From: 2-02-FULL-47-50 sp964479045 | GTDB lineage: Bacteria > Pseudomonadota > Gammaproteobacteria > Eutrophobiales > Eutrophobiaceae | Assembly (NCBI GenBank): GCA_964479045.1 | Contig: CAYZJI010000006.1 | Coordinates: 98,388-162,387 of the forward strand | Direction: 5' to 3' | Length of the DNA: 64,000 nt | In this document: positions 1-6,751 of the stretch, piece by piece | Layout of the letters: every line of letters starts with the position of its first letter | Numbering within the stretch: the stretch's first letter is position 1 | Position numbers and translations under genes: made by a program | Notes under the pieces: generated by a model | Database searches by the model: none | What the model was told of the DNA's origin: nothing | The model's input: the letters and a program-made list of their open reading frames with translations, nothing else

Positions 1-1
1 A

Positions 2-586
2 ATCATTCCGGTGGAAATCCCGCAGCGTAAAGGTGATCCAGTCATCTTTGCCAAGGATGAATTTCCACGTGCCGGAACCACCGCTGAATCACTTGGCAAA
101 CTCAAACCGGCATTTGATAAAGCCGGGTCGGTTACTGCAGGCAATGCCTCCGGCATCAATGACGGCGCTGCTGCTGTAATTGTGATGAGCGAAAAGAAAG
201 CGAAGGAACTCGGTCTGAAACCGCTGGCGACCATCAAGGCCTATGCCAGCGCCGGCGTGGATCCGCAAATCATGGGCACGGGCCCGATTCCGGCCACCCA
301 GCGTTGTTTGAAGAAGGCAGGATGGACAGTGAAGGATCTGGACCTGATTGAATCCAATGAAGCCTTTGCGGCACAAGCCATGTCCGTGAATAAAGACCTT
401 GGCTGGGACACCAGCAAGGTGAATGTAAACGGTGGTGCCATTGCAATCGGTCATCCGATCGGTGCTTCCGGCTGCCGCGTGCTGGTCACATTGCTGCATG
501 AAATGAATCGCCGTGATGCGAAAAAAGGCCTGGCCACATTATGCATCGGCGGCGGTCAGGGTGTGGCCCTGGCGGTGGAGAGGTAA
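2..586 (+). CDS. phaA: Acetyl-CoA C-acetyltransferase (beta-ketothiolase), C-terminal part
   Basis: This is the 3' part of a thiolase gene; its start lies before the window, so about half of the usual ~390 residues are missing. The enzyme condenses two acetyl-CoA into acetoacetyl-CoA, the first step of polyhydroxybutyrate synthesis. The visible part carries the C-terminal thiolase domain: the NEAFA motif, the GGAIAIGHPIGASG block with the catalytic histidine, and the CIGGGQG block with the second catalytic cysteine. The stop codon is 5 bases before the start of phaB, so the two are surely co-transcribed. The phaB, phaR and PHA synthase genes nearby support PhaA rather than a fatty acid oxidation thiolase. 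Confidence 0.93.
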   Translation: MIPVEIPQRKGDPVIFAKDEFPRAGTTAESLGKLKPAFDKAGSVTAGNASGINDGAAAVIVMSEKKAKELGLKPLATIKAYASAGVDPQIMGTGPIPATQRCLKKAGWTVKDLDLIESNEAFAAQAMSVNKDLGWDTSKVNVNGGAIAIGHPIGASGCRVLVTLLHEMNRRDAKKGLATLCIGGGQGVALAVER

Positions 587-591
587 GCGCC

Positions 592-1338
592 ATGGCAAAT
601 CTGAAGGGTAAAGTAGCACTCGTCACCGGTGGTACCGGTGGAATAGGAGCAGCCATTTGTCTGCGGCTTGCCGATTCCGGCGCCAAGGTTGCCACGAATT
701 ATCGTGACGAAGCCAAGGCCCGCAAATGGCAGGAAGAAGTGAAAGCCAAGGGTTATGACATCGCCATCTATCAGGCCGATGTATCTGATCTGAACGCCTG
801 CGTGGAACTCGCTAAAAAGATAACTGCTGATCTCGGTCCGGTCGACATTCTGGTCAATAACGCCGGCATTACCAAGGACGTCACCTTCCGTAAAATGACC
901 CGCGAACAGTGGGACGCCGTGATGAAGATCAATCTTGACAGCCTCTACAACGTCACCAAGCAGGTGGTCGATGGCATGATGGAAAAAGGCTGGGGACGTG
1001 TGATCAATATCTCGTCCATCAATGGCCAGAAAGGCCAGATTGGGCAGACCAACTACACGGCCTCCAAGGCCGGCATGCATGGCTTTACCATGTCGCTGGC
1101 ACAGGAAGTGGCGCGTAAAGGTGTTACAGTGAATACTGTGTCGCCGGGTTATATTGCCACAGATATGGTGATGGCCGTGGCGGAAGACATCCGTAACAAA
1201 ATCATTGCCGGTATTCCGGTTGGCCGTTTGGGTACGTCTGAAGAAGTGGCCGCCATGGTGGATTTTCTGGTTTCGGATGAAGCCGGATTCTGCACCGGCG
1301 CCGATTTCTCCATGAACGGCGGGCAGCACATGATGTAA
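592..1338 (+). CDS. phaB: Acetoacetyl-CoA reductase (NADPH, SDR family)
   Basis: Reduces acetoacetyl-CoA to (R)-3-hydroxybutyryl-CoA, the monomer for PHA synthase. I chose the ATG at 592 because it follows a GGAGAGG ribosome site and gives 248 residues, the family length; upstream in-frame codons overlap phaA. A Rossmann TGGTGGIG motif lies near the N-terminus, NNAG around residue 90, and the SDR catalytic Ser-Tyr-Lys set is in the block ISSINGQKGQ...NYTASKAGM, which is typical of PhaB. It sits 5 bases after phaA. A second, longer PhaB homologue follows at 1934, with phaR in between. Confidence 0.95.
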   Translation: MANLKGKVALVTGGTGGIGAAICLRLADSGAKVATNYRDEAKARKWQEEVKAKGYDIAIYQADVSDLNACVELAKKITADLGPVDILVNNAGITKDVTFRKMTREQWDAVMKINLDSLYNVTKQVVDGMMEKGWGRVINISSINGQKGQIGQTNYTASKAGMHGFTMSLAQEVARKGVTVNTVSPGYIATDMVMAVAEDIRNKIIAGIPVGRLGTSEEVAAMVDFLVSDEAGFCTGADFSMNGGQHMM

Positions 1339-1348
1339 TTATGTCGAC

Positions 1349-1382
1349 CTGCGCCGTTGCTATACGATGGGCAACGGTGCAG
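1349..1382. promoter_or_regulatory. Inverted repeat between phaB and phaR
   Basis: The arms CTGCGCCGTTGC (1349-1360) and GCAACGGTGCAG (1371-1382) are complementary with one mismatch around a 10-base centre. There is no T-run after it, so it is a poor terminator. The CTGC...GCAG ends resemble sites described for PhaR repressors in other bacteria, so an autoregulatory PhaR site or an mRNA-processing hairpin are both possible. Function is inference. Confidence 0.45.
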
Positions 1383-1423
1383 GATCGGTTACAGACACAA
1401 ATACTTGGGGGAACTGATTAATC

Positions 1424-1873
1424 ATGAGTGCGCGAATTATCAAAAAATATCCGAACCGGCGCCTGTACGACACTGAAGACAGCAAATACATTACGCTCGA
1501 TGATGTGAAACGTCTGGTGTTGGGCGGCGTTGAATTTGTGGTGAAAGATGTCAAGACCGATGAAGACCTGACCCGTAACATTCTGCTGCAGATCATCGCC
1601 GAACAGGAACATGACGGCGAGCCCTTCTTCTCCACCGAACTGCTGACCCAGATCATCCGTTCCTACGGTGATTCCATCCAGAGCATGGCGGGAGATTACA
1701 TTGAAAAAAGCATGCAGCTATTCCTGAACCAGCAGAAGGAGTTCCAGAAAGCCATCTCTGCCAATCCCCTGACGGCCATCTCTGATATGGCAGAGCAAAA
1801 TATGAAAATGTGGCAACAGATGCAGGACAATTTCTTCAAGGCAGCAGGCCTGAGCAGCAAGGACAACAAGTAA
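1424..1873 (+). CDS. phaR: PHA synthesis repressor PhaR
   Basis: A 149-residue protein with the hallmark N-terminal DNA-binding domain of the PhaR family (IIKKYPNRRLYDTEDS and following, residues ~4-65) and the PHB accumulation regulatory domain after it. The C-terminal third is glutamine/methionine-rich and probably helical. In characterised species PhaR represses phasin and PHA genes and leaves DNA when it binds nascent PHA granules. It is preceded by a GGGGGA ribosome site. It lies between two phaB genes, and both phasin genes in the window carry a shared dyad overlapping the promoter that would suit it as operator. Confidence 0.93.
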   Translation: MSARIIKKYPNRRLYDTEDSKYITLDDVKRLVLGGVEFVVKDVKTDEDLTRNILLQIIAEQEHDGEPFFSTELLTQIIRSYGDSIQSMAGDYIEKSMQLFLNQQKEFQKAISANPLTAISDMAEQNMKMWQQMQDNFFKAAGLSSKDNK

Positions 1874-1933
1874 ACAAAACCGGACTTCTGTTTGAAATAA
1901 CAAAAACAACAAGACAAGCACGAGGGTTGACGA

Positions 1934-2968
1934 ATGTTTAAAGCAGGATCGGTATACGCCTACCAGGACATGTGGACAGAATTCAGCAAGTTGATGCATA
2001 AAACCCAGAAGTCGATGTTCAATCCATGGAGCAATCCGTTTGAACTTACCTTTGATACGCTGAGTGGTTTGTCCGAATTAACGGGCAATGCCCTCTCCCG
2101 GCTGGCCCAGCAGCAACAGGACACCTTGAGTTTTTATCTGGATCCGCTGGCACTGAATTCCATCGGCACCATTCAAAAATCCGGCCCGGTAAAAACAACT
2201 GCACATAACAAACGCATTGAAAGCGGCCGCGTGGCCCTGGTCACGGGTGGCATCGGCGGTATCGGTACGGAAATCTGCAAACAGCTCTATGCCGCTGGCC
2301 ATAAAGTTATTGCCACCTATATTGCTCCGGAGCAGGAACGCGCCATTGCCTGGGAAGTGGAACATGAAGCTGCCGGATATGACATCGACATCATCCTCTG
2401 TGATGTAACGGATTTCGATTCCTGCAAGCACATGAGCAAGGAACTTGAAAAGCGTTATGGTCACATTGACATTCTGGTGAACTGCGCAGGCATCACCCGT
2501 GACGCCACACTGCGTAAAATGGAAGCCGATAAATGGCATGCTGTTCTTGATACCAATCTCGACAGTGTCTTCAACATCACCCGTAATTTCATCAACGGCA
2601 TGGTGGACCGTGGTTACGGCCGTATTATTAATATCTCCTCCGTGAACGGTCAGAAAGGCCAGTTCGGCCAGACCAACTATGCCACGGCCAAGGCCGGCAT
2701 GATTGGTTTCAGCAAAGCATTGGCACTGGAAGTGGCGGATTCAGGTGTGACTGTGAATTCGGTGTGTCCGGGCTATGTCGGCACCAGCATGATGGACGCC
2801 ATCCCGGAAGATATTCTTAAAGGCATTATTGCCAAGATACCGGCCGGCCGTCTCGCCAAACCGGCAGAAATCGCTGCAGCAGTGGTTTATCTGGCCGGCG
2901 AAGATGCGGCCTATATCACCGGCTCAGAAATTTCCATCAACGGTGGATTGTTCACTGGCATTTCCTGA
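1934..2968 (+). CDS. Acetoacetyl-CoA reductase homologue with ~97-residue N-terminal extension
   Basis: At 344 residues this protein is about 97 longer than PhaB. Residues ~98-344 are a complete SDR with TGGIGGIG, NCAG and a Ser...Tyr...Lys centre in NISSVNGQKGQ...NYATAKAGM, very close to the PhaB at 592. Residues 1-97 are unrelated to the SDR fold. They are rich in aromatic, Gln and Ser/Thr residues (for example FNPWSNPFEL), look amphipathic and recall phasin or PhaE segments. The ATG at 1934 follows GAGGG. The likely reaction is the same as PhaB. I infer that the extension could attach the reductase to the PHA granule or the synthase. It follows phaR by 60 bases. Confidence 0.85.
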   Translation: MFKAGSVYAYQDMWTEFSKLMHKTQKSMFNPWSNPFELTFDTLSGLSELTGNALSRLAQQQQDTLSFYLDPLALNSIGTIQKSGPVKTTAHNKRIESGRVALVTGGIGGIGTEICKQLYAAGHKVIATYIAPEQERAIAWEVEHEAAGYDIDIILCDVTDFDSCKHMSKELEKRYGHIDILVNCAGITRDATLRKMEADKWHAVLDTNLDSVFNITRNFINGMVDRGYGRIINISSVNGQKGQFGQTNYATAKAGMIGFSKALALEVADSGVTVNSVCPGYVGTSMMDAIPEDILKGIIAKIPAGRLAKPAEIAAAVVYLAGEDAAYITGSEISINGGLFTGIS

Positions 2969-3034
2969 ATACACCGAATAAATAAATATGGGCAGGAGCC
3001 ATTTTGCCTATGCCCGTTATTTACACAAGTATTT

Positions 3035-3061
3035 GATATTTAATAGTATTTATTAAATATC
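3035..3061. repeat. Perfect AT-rich inverted repeat upstream of the phasin promoter
   Basis: GATATTTAATA (3035-3045) and TATTAAATATC (3051-3061) form a perfect 11-bp inverted repeat with a 5-base centre, followed by GTTTTTG. It lies 66 bases after the phaB2 stop and 39 bases before the phasin -35 box. It could end phaB2 transcription weakly or act as an AT-rich upstream promoter or protein-binding site. Confidence 0.5.
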
Positions 3062-3099
3062 GTTTTTGCATTTCCAGTTTCCACCATTAGATAAAGTCC

Positions 3100-3154
3100 T
3101 TGACATCGGCCTATGAGTTTCCTATGCTGCAATGCATCATTGTGCGACGCACAA
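3100..3154 (+). promoter_or_regulatory. Phasin promoter with overlapping dyad operator (probable PhaR site)
   Basis: TTGACA (3100-3105), a 17-base spacer and TATGCT (3123-3128) make a strong sigma70-type promoter. The palindrome TGCAATGCA (3128-3136) starts at the last base of the -10 box, and the perfect 15-bp palindrome TTGTGCGACGCACAA (3140-3154) follows where transcription would begin. The same layout is found before the second phasin gene (6621-6673). An operator in this position would block RNA polymerase. PhaR is the obvious candidate binder, but that is inference. Confidence 0.75.
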
Positions 3155-3195
3155 CATTAATGCAGTCCAGATCAACAAACTCGAGGAGAGCCCGA

Positions 3196-3573
3196 ATGAA
3201 CACCATGTACGAACAGATGAACAAATATGGCTTGAATGCCTATGAAACCCTGAAGCAGTTATATGCCATCAACACCAGCCTGGCTGAACAACTGATTGAA
3301 CAGCAGTTTGCACTGGGCACTCTGGCGATTGAATACAGCACCAAACAGATGAAGCTTGCCAGCACCGCCAAAGGTTACAAGGAACTGTTGTCCGCCCAGA
3401 CCGAAATTGCCGGGGAAATGAGCAGCAAGGTACAAGGCATCGCCCGCAACACGCTGGACATTATGAGCGAAACCAAGGACGAGATTGGCGCATGGTTTGA
3501 AAAGTCCATGAAAGATGCCGAGAAAGGTTTGAAAGAAGCCGCCAAGGTTGTGCCGGTAGCCAAAGCCGCCTGA
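3196..3573 (+). CDS. phaP: Phasin family protein (PHA granule-associated)
   Basis: A 125-residue, all-helical, cysteine-free protein of phasin type. Phasins coat PHA granules and limit their size. The start at 3196 follows an excellent GAGGAGAG ribosome site; an in-frame start farther upstream would overlap the promoter. The sequence has the phasin pattern of conserved Leu/Ala/Gln heptads (LAEQLIEQQFALGTLAIEYS) and a Lys/Ala-rich tail. It is transcribed alone from the promoter at 3100 and ends in a strong terminator. It is a distant paralogue of the phasin at 6190. Confidence 0.88.
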   Translation: MNTMYEQMNKYGLNAYETLKQLYAINTSLAEQLIEQQFALGTLAIEYSTKQMKLASTAKGYKELLSAQTEIAGEMSSKVQGIARNTLDIMSETKDEIGAWFEKSMKDAEKGLKEAAKVVPVAKAA

Positions 3574-3615
3574 GATGATTTTGGATTGTAGTTATTTAAG
3601 GTAATACCTCCTCTG

Positions 3616-3658
3616 AAAAAACCGTATCCCCGAAAGGGATACGGTTTTTTGTTTTTTT
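3616..3658 (+). terminator. Rho-independent terminator of the phasin gene
   Basis: AACCGTATCCC and GGGATACGGTT form a long perfect stem around CGAAA, followed by TTTTGTTTTTTT. It lies 43 bases after the phasin stop. A second terminator facing the opposite way follows at 3694, insulating the two convergent PHA transcription units. Confidence 0.93.
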
Positions 3659-3693
3659 AAGCGCAAAAAATACAGCCCGTATCCGGTCATCCA

Positions 3694-3737
3694 AAAACAA
3701 AACCCGTACTCCTTGAAAGAAATACGGGTTTTGTTTA
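3694..3737 (-). terminator. Rho-independent terminator of the phaE-phaC operon
   Basis: The arms AAACAAAACCCGTA and TACGGGTTTTGTTT flank a loop of about 14 bases just beyond the phaC stop. On the minus strand the stem runs into a T-rich tract, and the T/A-rich flanks on both sides make it usable in both directions. Confidence 0.88.
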
Positions 3738-3758
3738 TTACAGATAAACAGCAAACGA

Positions 3759-4823
3759 TCAGGTACGTTTATCCAGCCACTGGCCGACTGAAGGTGGAAT
3801 CATTTTCTGCGCCTTGCCGCTGACATAAATACCGATATGCCCGCCGGGAAATTCAAGCTCGGTATAATCCTTGCTACTCACACATCCTTGCAAGGCTTTG
3901 GAAGAATCCGGTGGTACCAGATGGTCCGCTGCAGCAAAGATGTTCAGTACCGGAATGGTAATCTTCTCCAGATCCACGGTCTGGTTACCTATTTTAACCG
4001 TGCCTTTGACCAGTCCGTTTTCCTGATAAAACTGTTTGGTAAACTGGCGGAACGCTTCGCCGGCCTGATCCGGGCTGTCAAAAATCCACTTTTCCATGCG
4101 CATGAAATTACGCGCCTGCTCCTTGTCATCCAGCAGATTGACCAGATCGATATATTTCTGCCCGACCAGCCGGAAAGGCTTCAATGAAAGATAGGTCATG
4201 TTGAGCAATTCACCCGGAACATTCCCCATCGTATCGACCAGCAGATCAACATCAATATGCCGTACCATTCTGCTCAGCAGATCGTCTTTGGTGTGGAAAT
4301 CCACCGGGGTAACCGTGGTGATCAGGTTTTTGATTTTGTCCTGATGCAATGCTGTGTAACAGAGACTGAAAGCGCCGCCCTGACAGATGCCGAGCAGGTT
4401 GATTTTCTTGATCTTGTGTTCGCGGCAAATCACATCCACACAACGATCGATGTAACCATTGATGTAGTCATCGAGCGTAAGAAATTTATCAGCACTGTCC
4501 GGATAGCCCCAGTCAATCAGGTAAACATCCAGCCCCGCATCCAGCAGCCCCTGCACCATGGAACGGCCATCCTGCAAATCCGCCATATACGGCCGGTTGA
4601 CCAGCGCATAGACAATGAGAAGAGGTACCGGATTGCGTTTTTTCACCCGCGGCTCAAAATGGTACAACACCAGCTTGTCTTCCTGATACACAGGTGCCTT
4701 CTTTGAGATACCGACTTCGATATCGCCAATTTCAGTGAGTGTATTGATGCCCTGCGCCAGTTTCACGTTGAACTGGTTGACTTCGTGGACTATCTCATCG
4801 GGCCTGATTTGGAAAGGTATCAC
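3759..4823 (-). CDS. phaC: Class III PHA synthase subunit PhaC
   Basis: Catalytic subunit of the two-component (class III) poly(3-hydroxyalkanoate) synthase; it polymerises 3-hydroxyacyl-CoA at the granule surface. The 354 residues match the short class III form. It is an alpha/beta-hydrolase fold with the lipase-like box GICQGG, giving Cys148 as nucleophile; Asp300 (AAADHLVPP) and His329 (PGGHIGIY) complete the triad, close to the numbering of the Allochromatium vinosum enzyme. It lies 19 bases downstream of phaE in the same operon, and a terminator follows. Confidence 0.97.
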   Translation of the reverse strand: MIPFQIRPDEIVHEVNQFNVKLAQGINTLTEIGDIEVGISKKAPVYQEDKLVLYHFEPRVKKRNPVPLLIVYALVNRPYMADLQDGRSMVQGLLDAGLDVYLIDWGYPDSADKFLTLDDYINGYIDRCVDVICREHKIKKINLLGICQGGAFSLCYTALHQDKIKNLITTVTPVDFHTKDDLLSRMVRHIDVDLLVDTMGNVPGELLNMTYLSLKPFRLVGQKYIDLVNLLDDKEQARNFMRMEKWIFDSPDQAGEAFRQFTKQFYQENGLVKGTVKIGNQTVDLEKITIPVLNIFAAADHLVPPDSSKALQGCVSSKDYTELEFPGGHIGIYVSGKAQKMIPPSVGQWLDKRT

Positions 4824-4842
4824 GACAGGTGTTCCTCAAGGG

Positions 4843-6024
4843 TCAAATTTTGATGATGATCTTTTCGTCTTTCTTGCCGGGTTTACGCACAGGTTTGCGG
4901 GCAACCTCCACGCGTTTGCGGGATTCCTTCACTACCGGTTTTGATACTGGCGCAATTGTGGGTGCTGTTCTGGGTTTTGTGCCGTTGGTGCCGGAAGGTT
5001 TAGGTACACCGGCAGCGACCGTTTTCTGCAAATCCCTGATCTGGTCCTGTAAATCTGTAATCCGGCGTGACATTTCCTTTGCATCCCGGCGCATTTCCTG
5101 CTGACGTTTTTGCAGGGTATTCATGCCACGGCGGGTGGGCATATTGAGCCCGCCCAGCAGCTCATCCACCACATTGCGTCCATGATGCTTCACCGCCATC
5201 AAGGAGTTGGTCAGGCGACCATAGAGAACGGAAAATTCTTCGGTGGCAGTATAAGCCGCATAAGCATCTTCATTACAATCCACCCAGAGATCATAAATCT
5301 CGCGCAGACTGTTGATCTCTTCGCCCTCTTCCGCCAGTTTGATAATCCGTTTACGCATTTCTTCCAACGCATCGACACTGACTTTGGTCATGGCAACGTT
5401 GTAATCACGTGAATTTTTCTGATATTCATTCCAGAGACGGATTCCTTCCTGGGCCTGTTCCTGGCTTTCGCGGGTATAGCCTACACCCGGTATGGAGAGA
5501 AACTTGTCGGTCACGCTTTCCAGTGCATCCGGTTTCAGATCAGCAAGGAAATCACCGGGCATCAGGGATGCTGAAGAGAAAGTGCGTTGCAGGGTATCCA
5601 GTGGTAATTGCTGCCAGGCACCCCACATCCCATGCATGGCCTGTGTTGAGTCTGCCTGTTGACTCTGAAACAGCCGCTTCATTTCTTCAAATTGCGTATT
5701 GAGCGCAGTTTGCCAGTCGCCCGTGGCCTTGTTGTATTCGTTGACGTTATTCAACAGCTGGGTGAATTGCTCACTGAGGACGTAGAAAAATCTGCCCTGT
5801 TCAAGCATCTTGGTGACAAACTCGGAACTGCCTTCCGGCAAGGCGCCGGAAACAGATTTCCACCAGAAATCCATCATGTCAGCCAGAGGATTGTTCTTTG
5901 CTGAACCAGTCTTGATCCTCGCCGCCGGCTGGGTAAATGACAGCCACGCTTCCATCCATTTGCGCTGGGACTCCATCCAGTCCGTACCCCCCCACTGATT
6001 TTTACCGGTATTGCTCATTGCCAT
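4843..6024 (-). CDS. phaE: Class III PHA synthase subunit PhaE
   Basis: Non-catalytic partner that activates PhaC in class III synthases. It has 393 residues, typical of the family, with the PhaE-like N-terminus (WMESQRKWMEAWLSF), a long helical body with NEYQKNSRDYN and RMNTLQKRQQEMRRDAKEM-like segments, and a coiled coil near the C-terminus followed by a basic, proline-rich tail ending in KKDEKIIIKI. The ATG at 6024 is followed by another ATG two codons later; either could serve. It is the first gene of the phaE-phaC operon and is about 165 bases from the second phasin gene. Confidence 0.95.
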   Translation of the reverse strand: MAMSNTGKNQWGGTDWMESQRKWMEAWLSFTQPAARIKTGSAKNNPLADMMDFWWKSVSGALPEGSSEFVTKMLEQGRFFYVLSEQFTQLLNNVNEYNKATGDWQTALNTQFEEMKRLFQSQQADSTQAMHGMWGAWQQLPLDTLQRTFSSASLMPGDFLADLKPDALESVTDKFLSIPGVGYTRESQEQAQEGIRLWNEYQKNSRDYNVAMTKVSVDALEEMRKRIIKLAEEGEEINSLREIYDLWVDCNEDAYAAYTATEEFSVLYGRLTNSLMAVKHHGRNVVDELLGGLNMPTRRGMNTLQKRQQEMRRDAKEMSRRITDLQDQIRDLQKTVAAGVPKPSGTNGTKPRTAPTIAPVSKPVVKESRKRVEVARKPVRKPGKKDEKIIIKI

Positions 6025-6113
6025 TTTGTCCGCTGATTACGATGGTCAAAGCCACCATTGTTATTTTTTTATCCTACCACAGAGTGGTTTACCTGCTTGC
6101 CTGGCGCAGCATA

Positions 6114-6149
6114 AAAAAAGCCCGTATACCAGAGGTAGTACGGGCTTTC
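6114..6149 (-). terminator. Terminator of the second phasin gene
   Basis: AAAGCCCGTA and TACGGGCTTT form a stem with a short loop. On the minus strand it is followed by a TTTTTTTAT tract. It lies about 40 bases after the phasin stop and separates that gene from phaE-phaC. Confidence 0.9.
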
Positions 6150-6189
6150 TGTCTGGCGCATATCGCCAATCTTCAATGAAGACGGTGGC

Positions 6190-6558
6190 TTATTTTTTGG
6201 CAGTGCGTTTGGCCGGGACTTTCGCAGTAGTTTCTGCGGTTTCGAGGCCTTTTTCCATCCAGGTCACAATTTCATCGCGGGATTCACTCAGGATAGAAGC
6301 GGCCTGCTTGGTGAAATCCATCGCCTTGGCACTGTATACACCGGCAAAGTCAGTTTCAGCGGTCAGGTAATCCTTGTAATTGCTGGTGCTGGTCAGCAGC
6401 TTGGTCTGCTCTATGCCGGTTTCGATATTGAATGTGGCAAATTTGAACTGCAGATCCATCAGCTTCTGGAAAGCCTTGGCATTGATGGCCCCCAGTTCCT
6501 GCAGGGACTCATAAGATGCCCGGCCGGCGGTGGTAAATTGTTCTACATAGTCTTGCAT
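6190..6558 (-). CDS. phaP: Phasin family protein
   Basis: A 122-residue phasin with the typical start (MQDYVEQFTTAGRASYESLQ), helical body (INAKAFQKLMDLQFKFATFN) and a Lys/Ala-rich tail ending KRTAKK. It should coat PHA granules. An AAGGAG ribosome site precedes the ATG. The gene has its own promoter (6621-6673) that mirrors the promoter of the other phasin, and its own terminator, so it is a single-gene unit next to the phaE-phaC operon. Confidence 0.92.
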   Translation of the reverse strand: MQDYVEQFTTAGRASYESLQELGAINAKAFQKLMDLQFKFATFNIETGIEQTKLLTSTSNYKDYLTAETDFAGVYSAKAMDFTKQAASILSESRDEIVTWMEKGLETAETTAKVPAKRTAKK

Positions 6559-6620
6559 GATATGACTCCTTGGGATTAACCAATCATTTTGGGTTGAAAA
6601 TACGCTGTTTCACCTTTATG

Positions 6621-6673
6621 GTGCGGCGCAATATATTGCAATGCAACATATCCCAATGGCCATGCCCTGTCAA
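6621..6673 (-). promoter_or_regulatory. Promoter of second phasin with overlapping dyads (probable PhaR site)
   Basis: On the minus strand: TTGACA (6673-6668), a 17-base spacer and TATGTT (6650-6645). The dyad TTGCATTGCAA (6646-6636) begins at the end of the -10 box, and TGCGCCGCAC (6630-6621) follows. Spacing and sequence match the promoter of the phasin at 3196 almost base for base, while the spacer sequences differ, so the match is selected rather than a recent copy. Confidence 0.75.
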
Positions 6674-6751
6674 CAGTTTTTCGATGAATTATTTATGAAA
6701 TCCTGTGTCCGAACCGGATTGAATTCCGGCACGGACACGGGCAGCAGCCCC

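Noticed and set aside
1149..1331. Antisense frames within phaB and many similar ones over other genes
   Set aside because: They are shadows of strongly supported genes on the other strand, with no independent signals.
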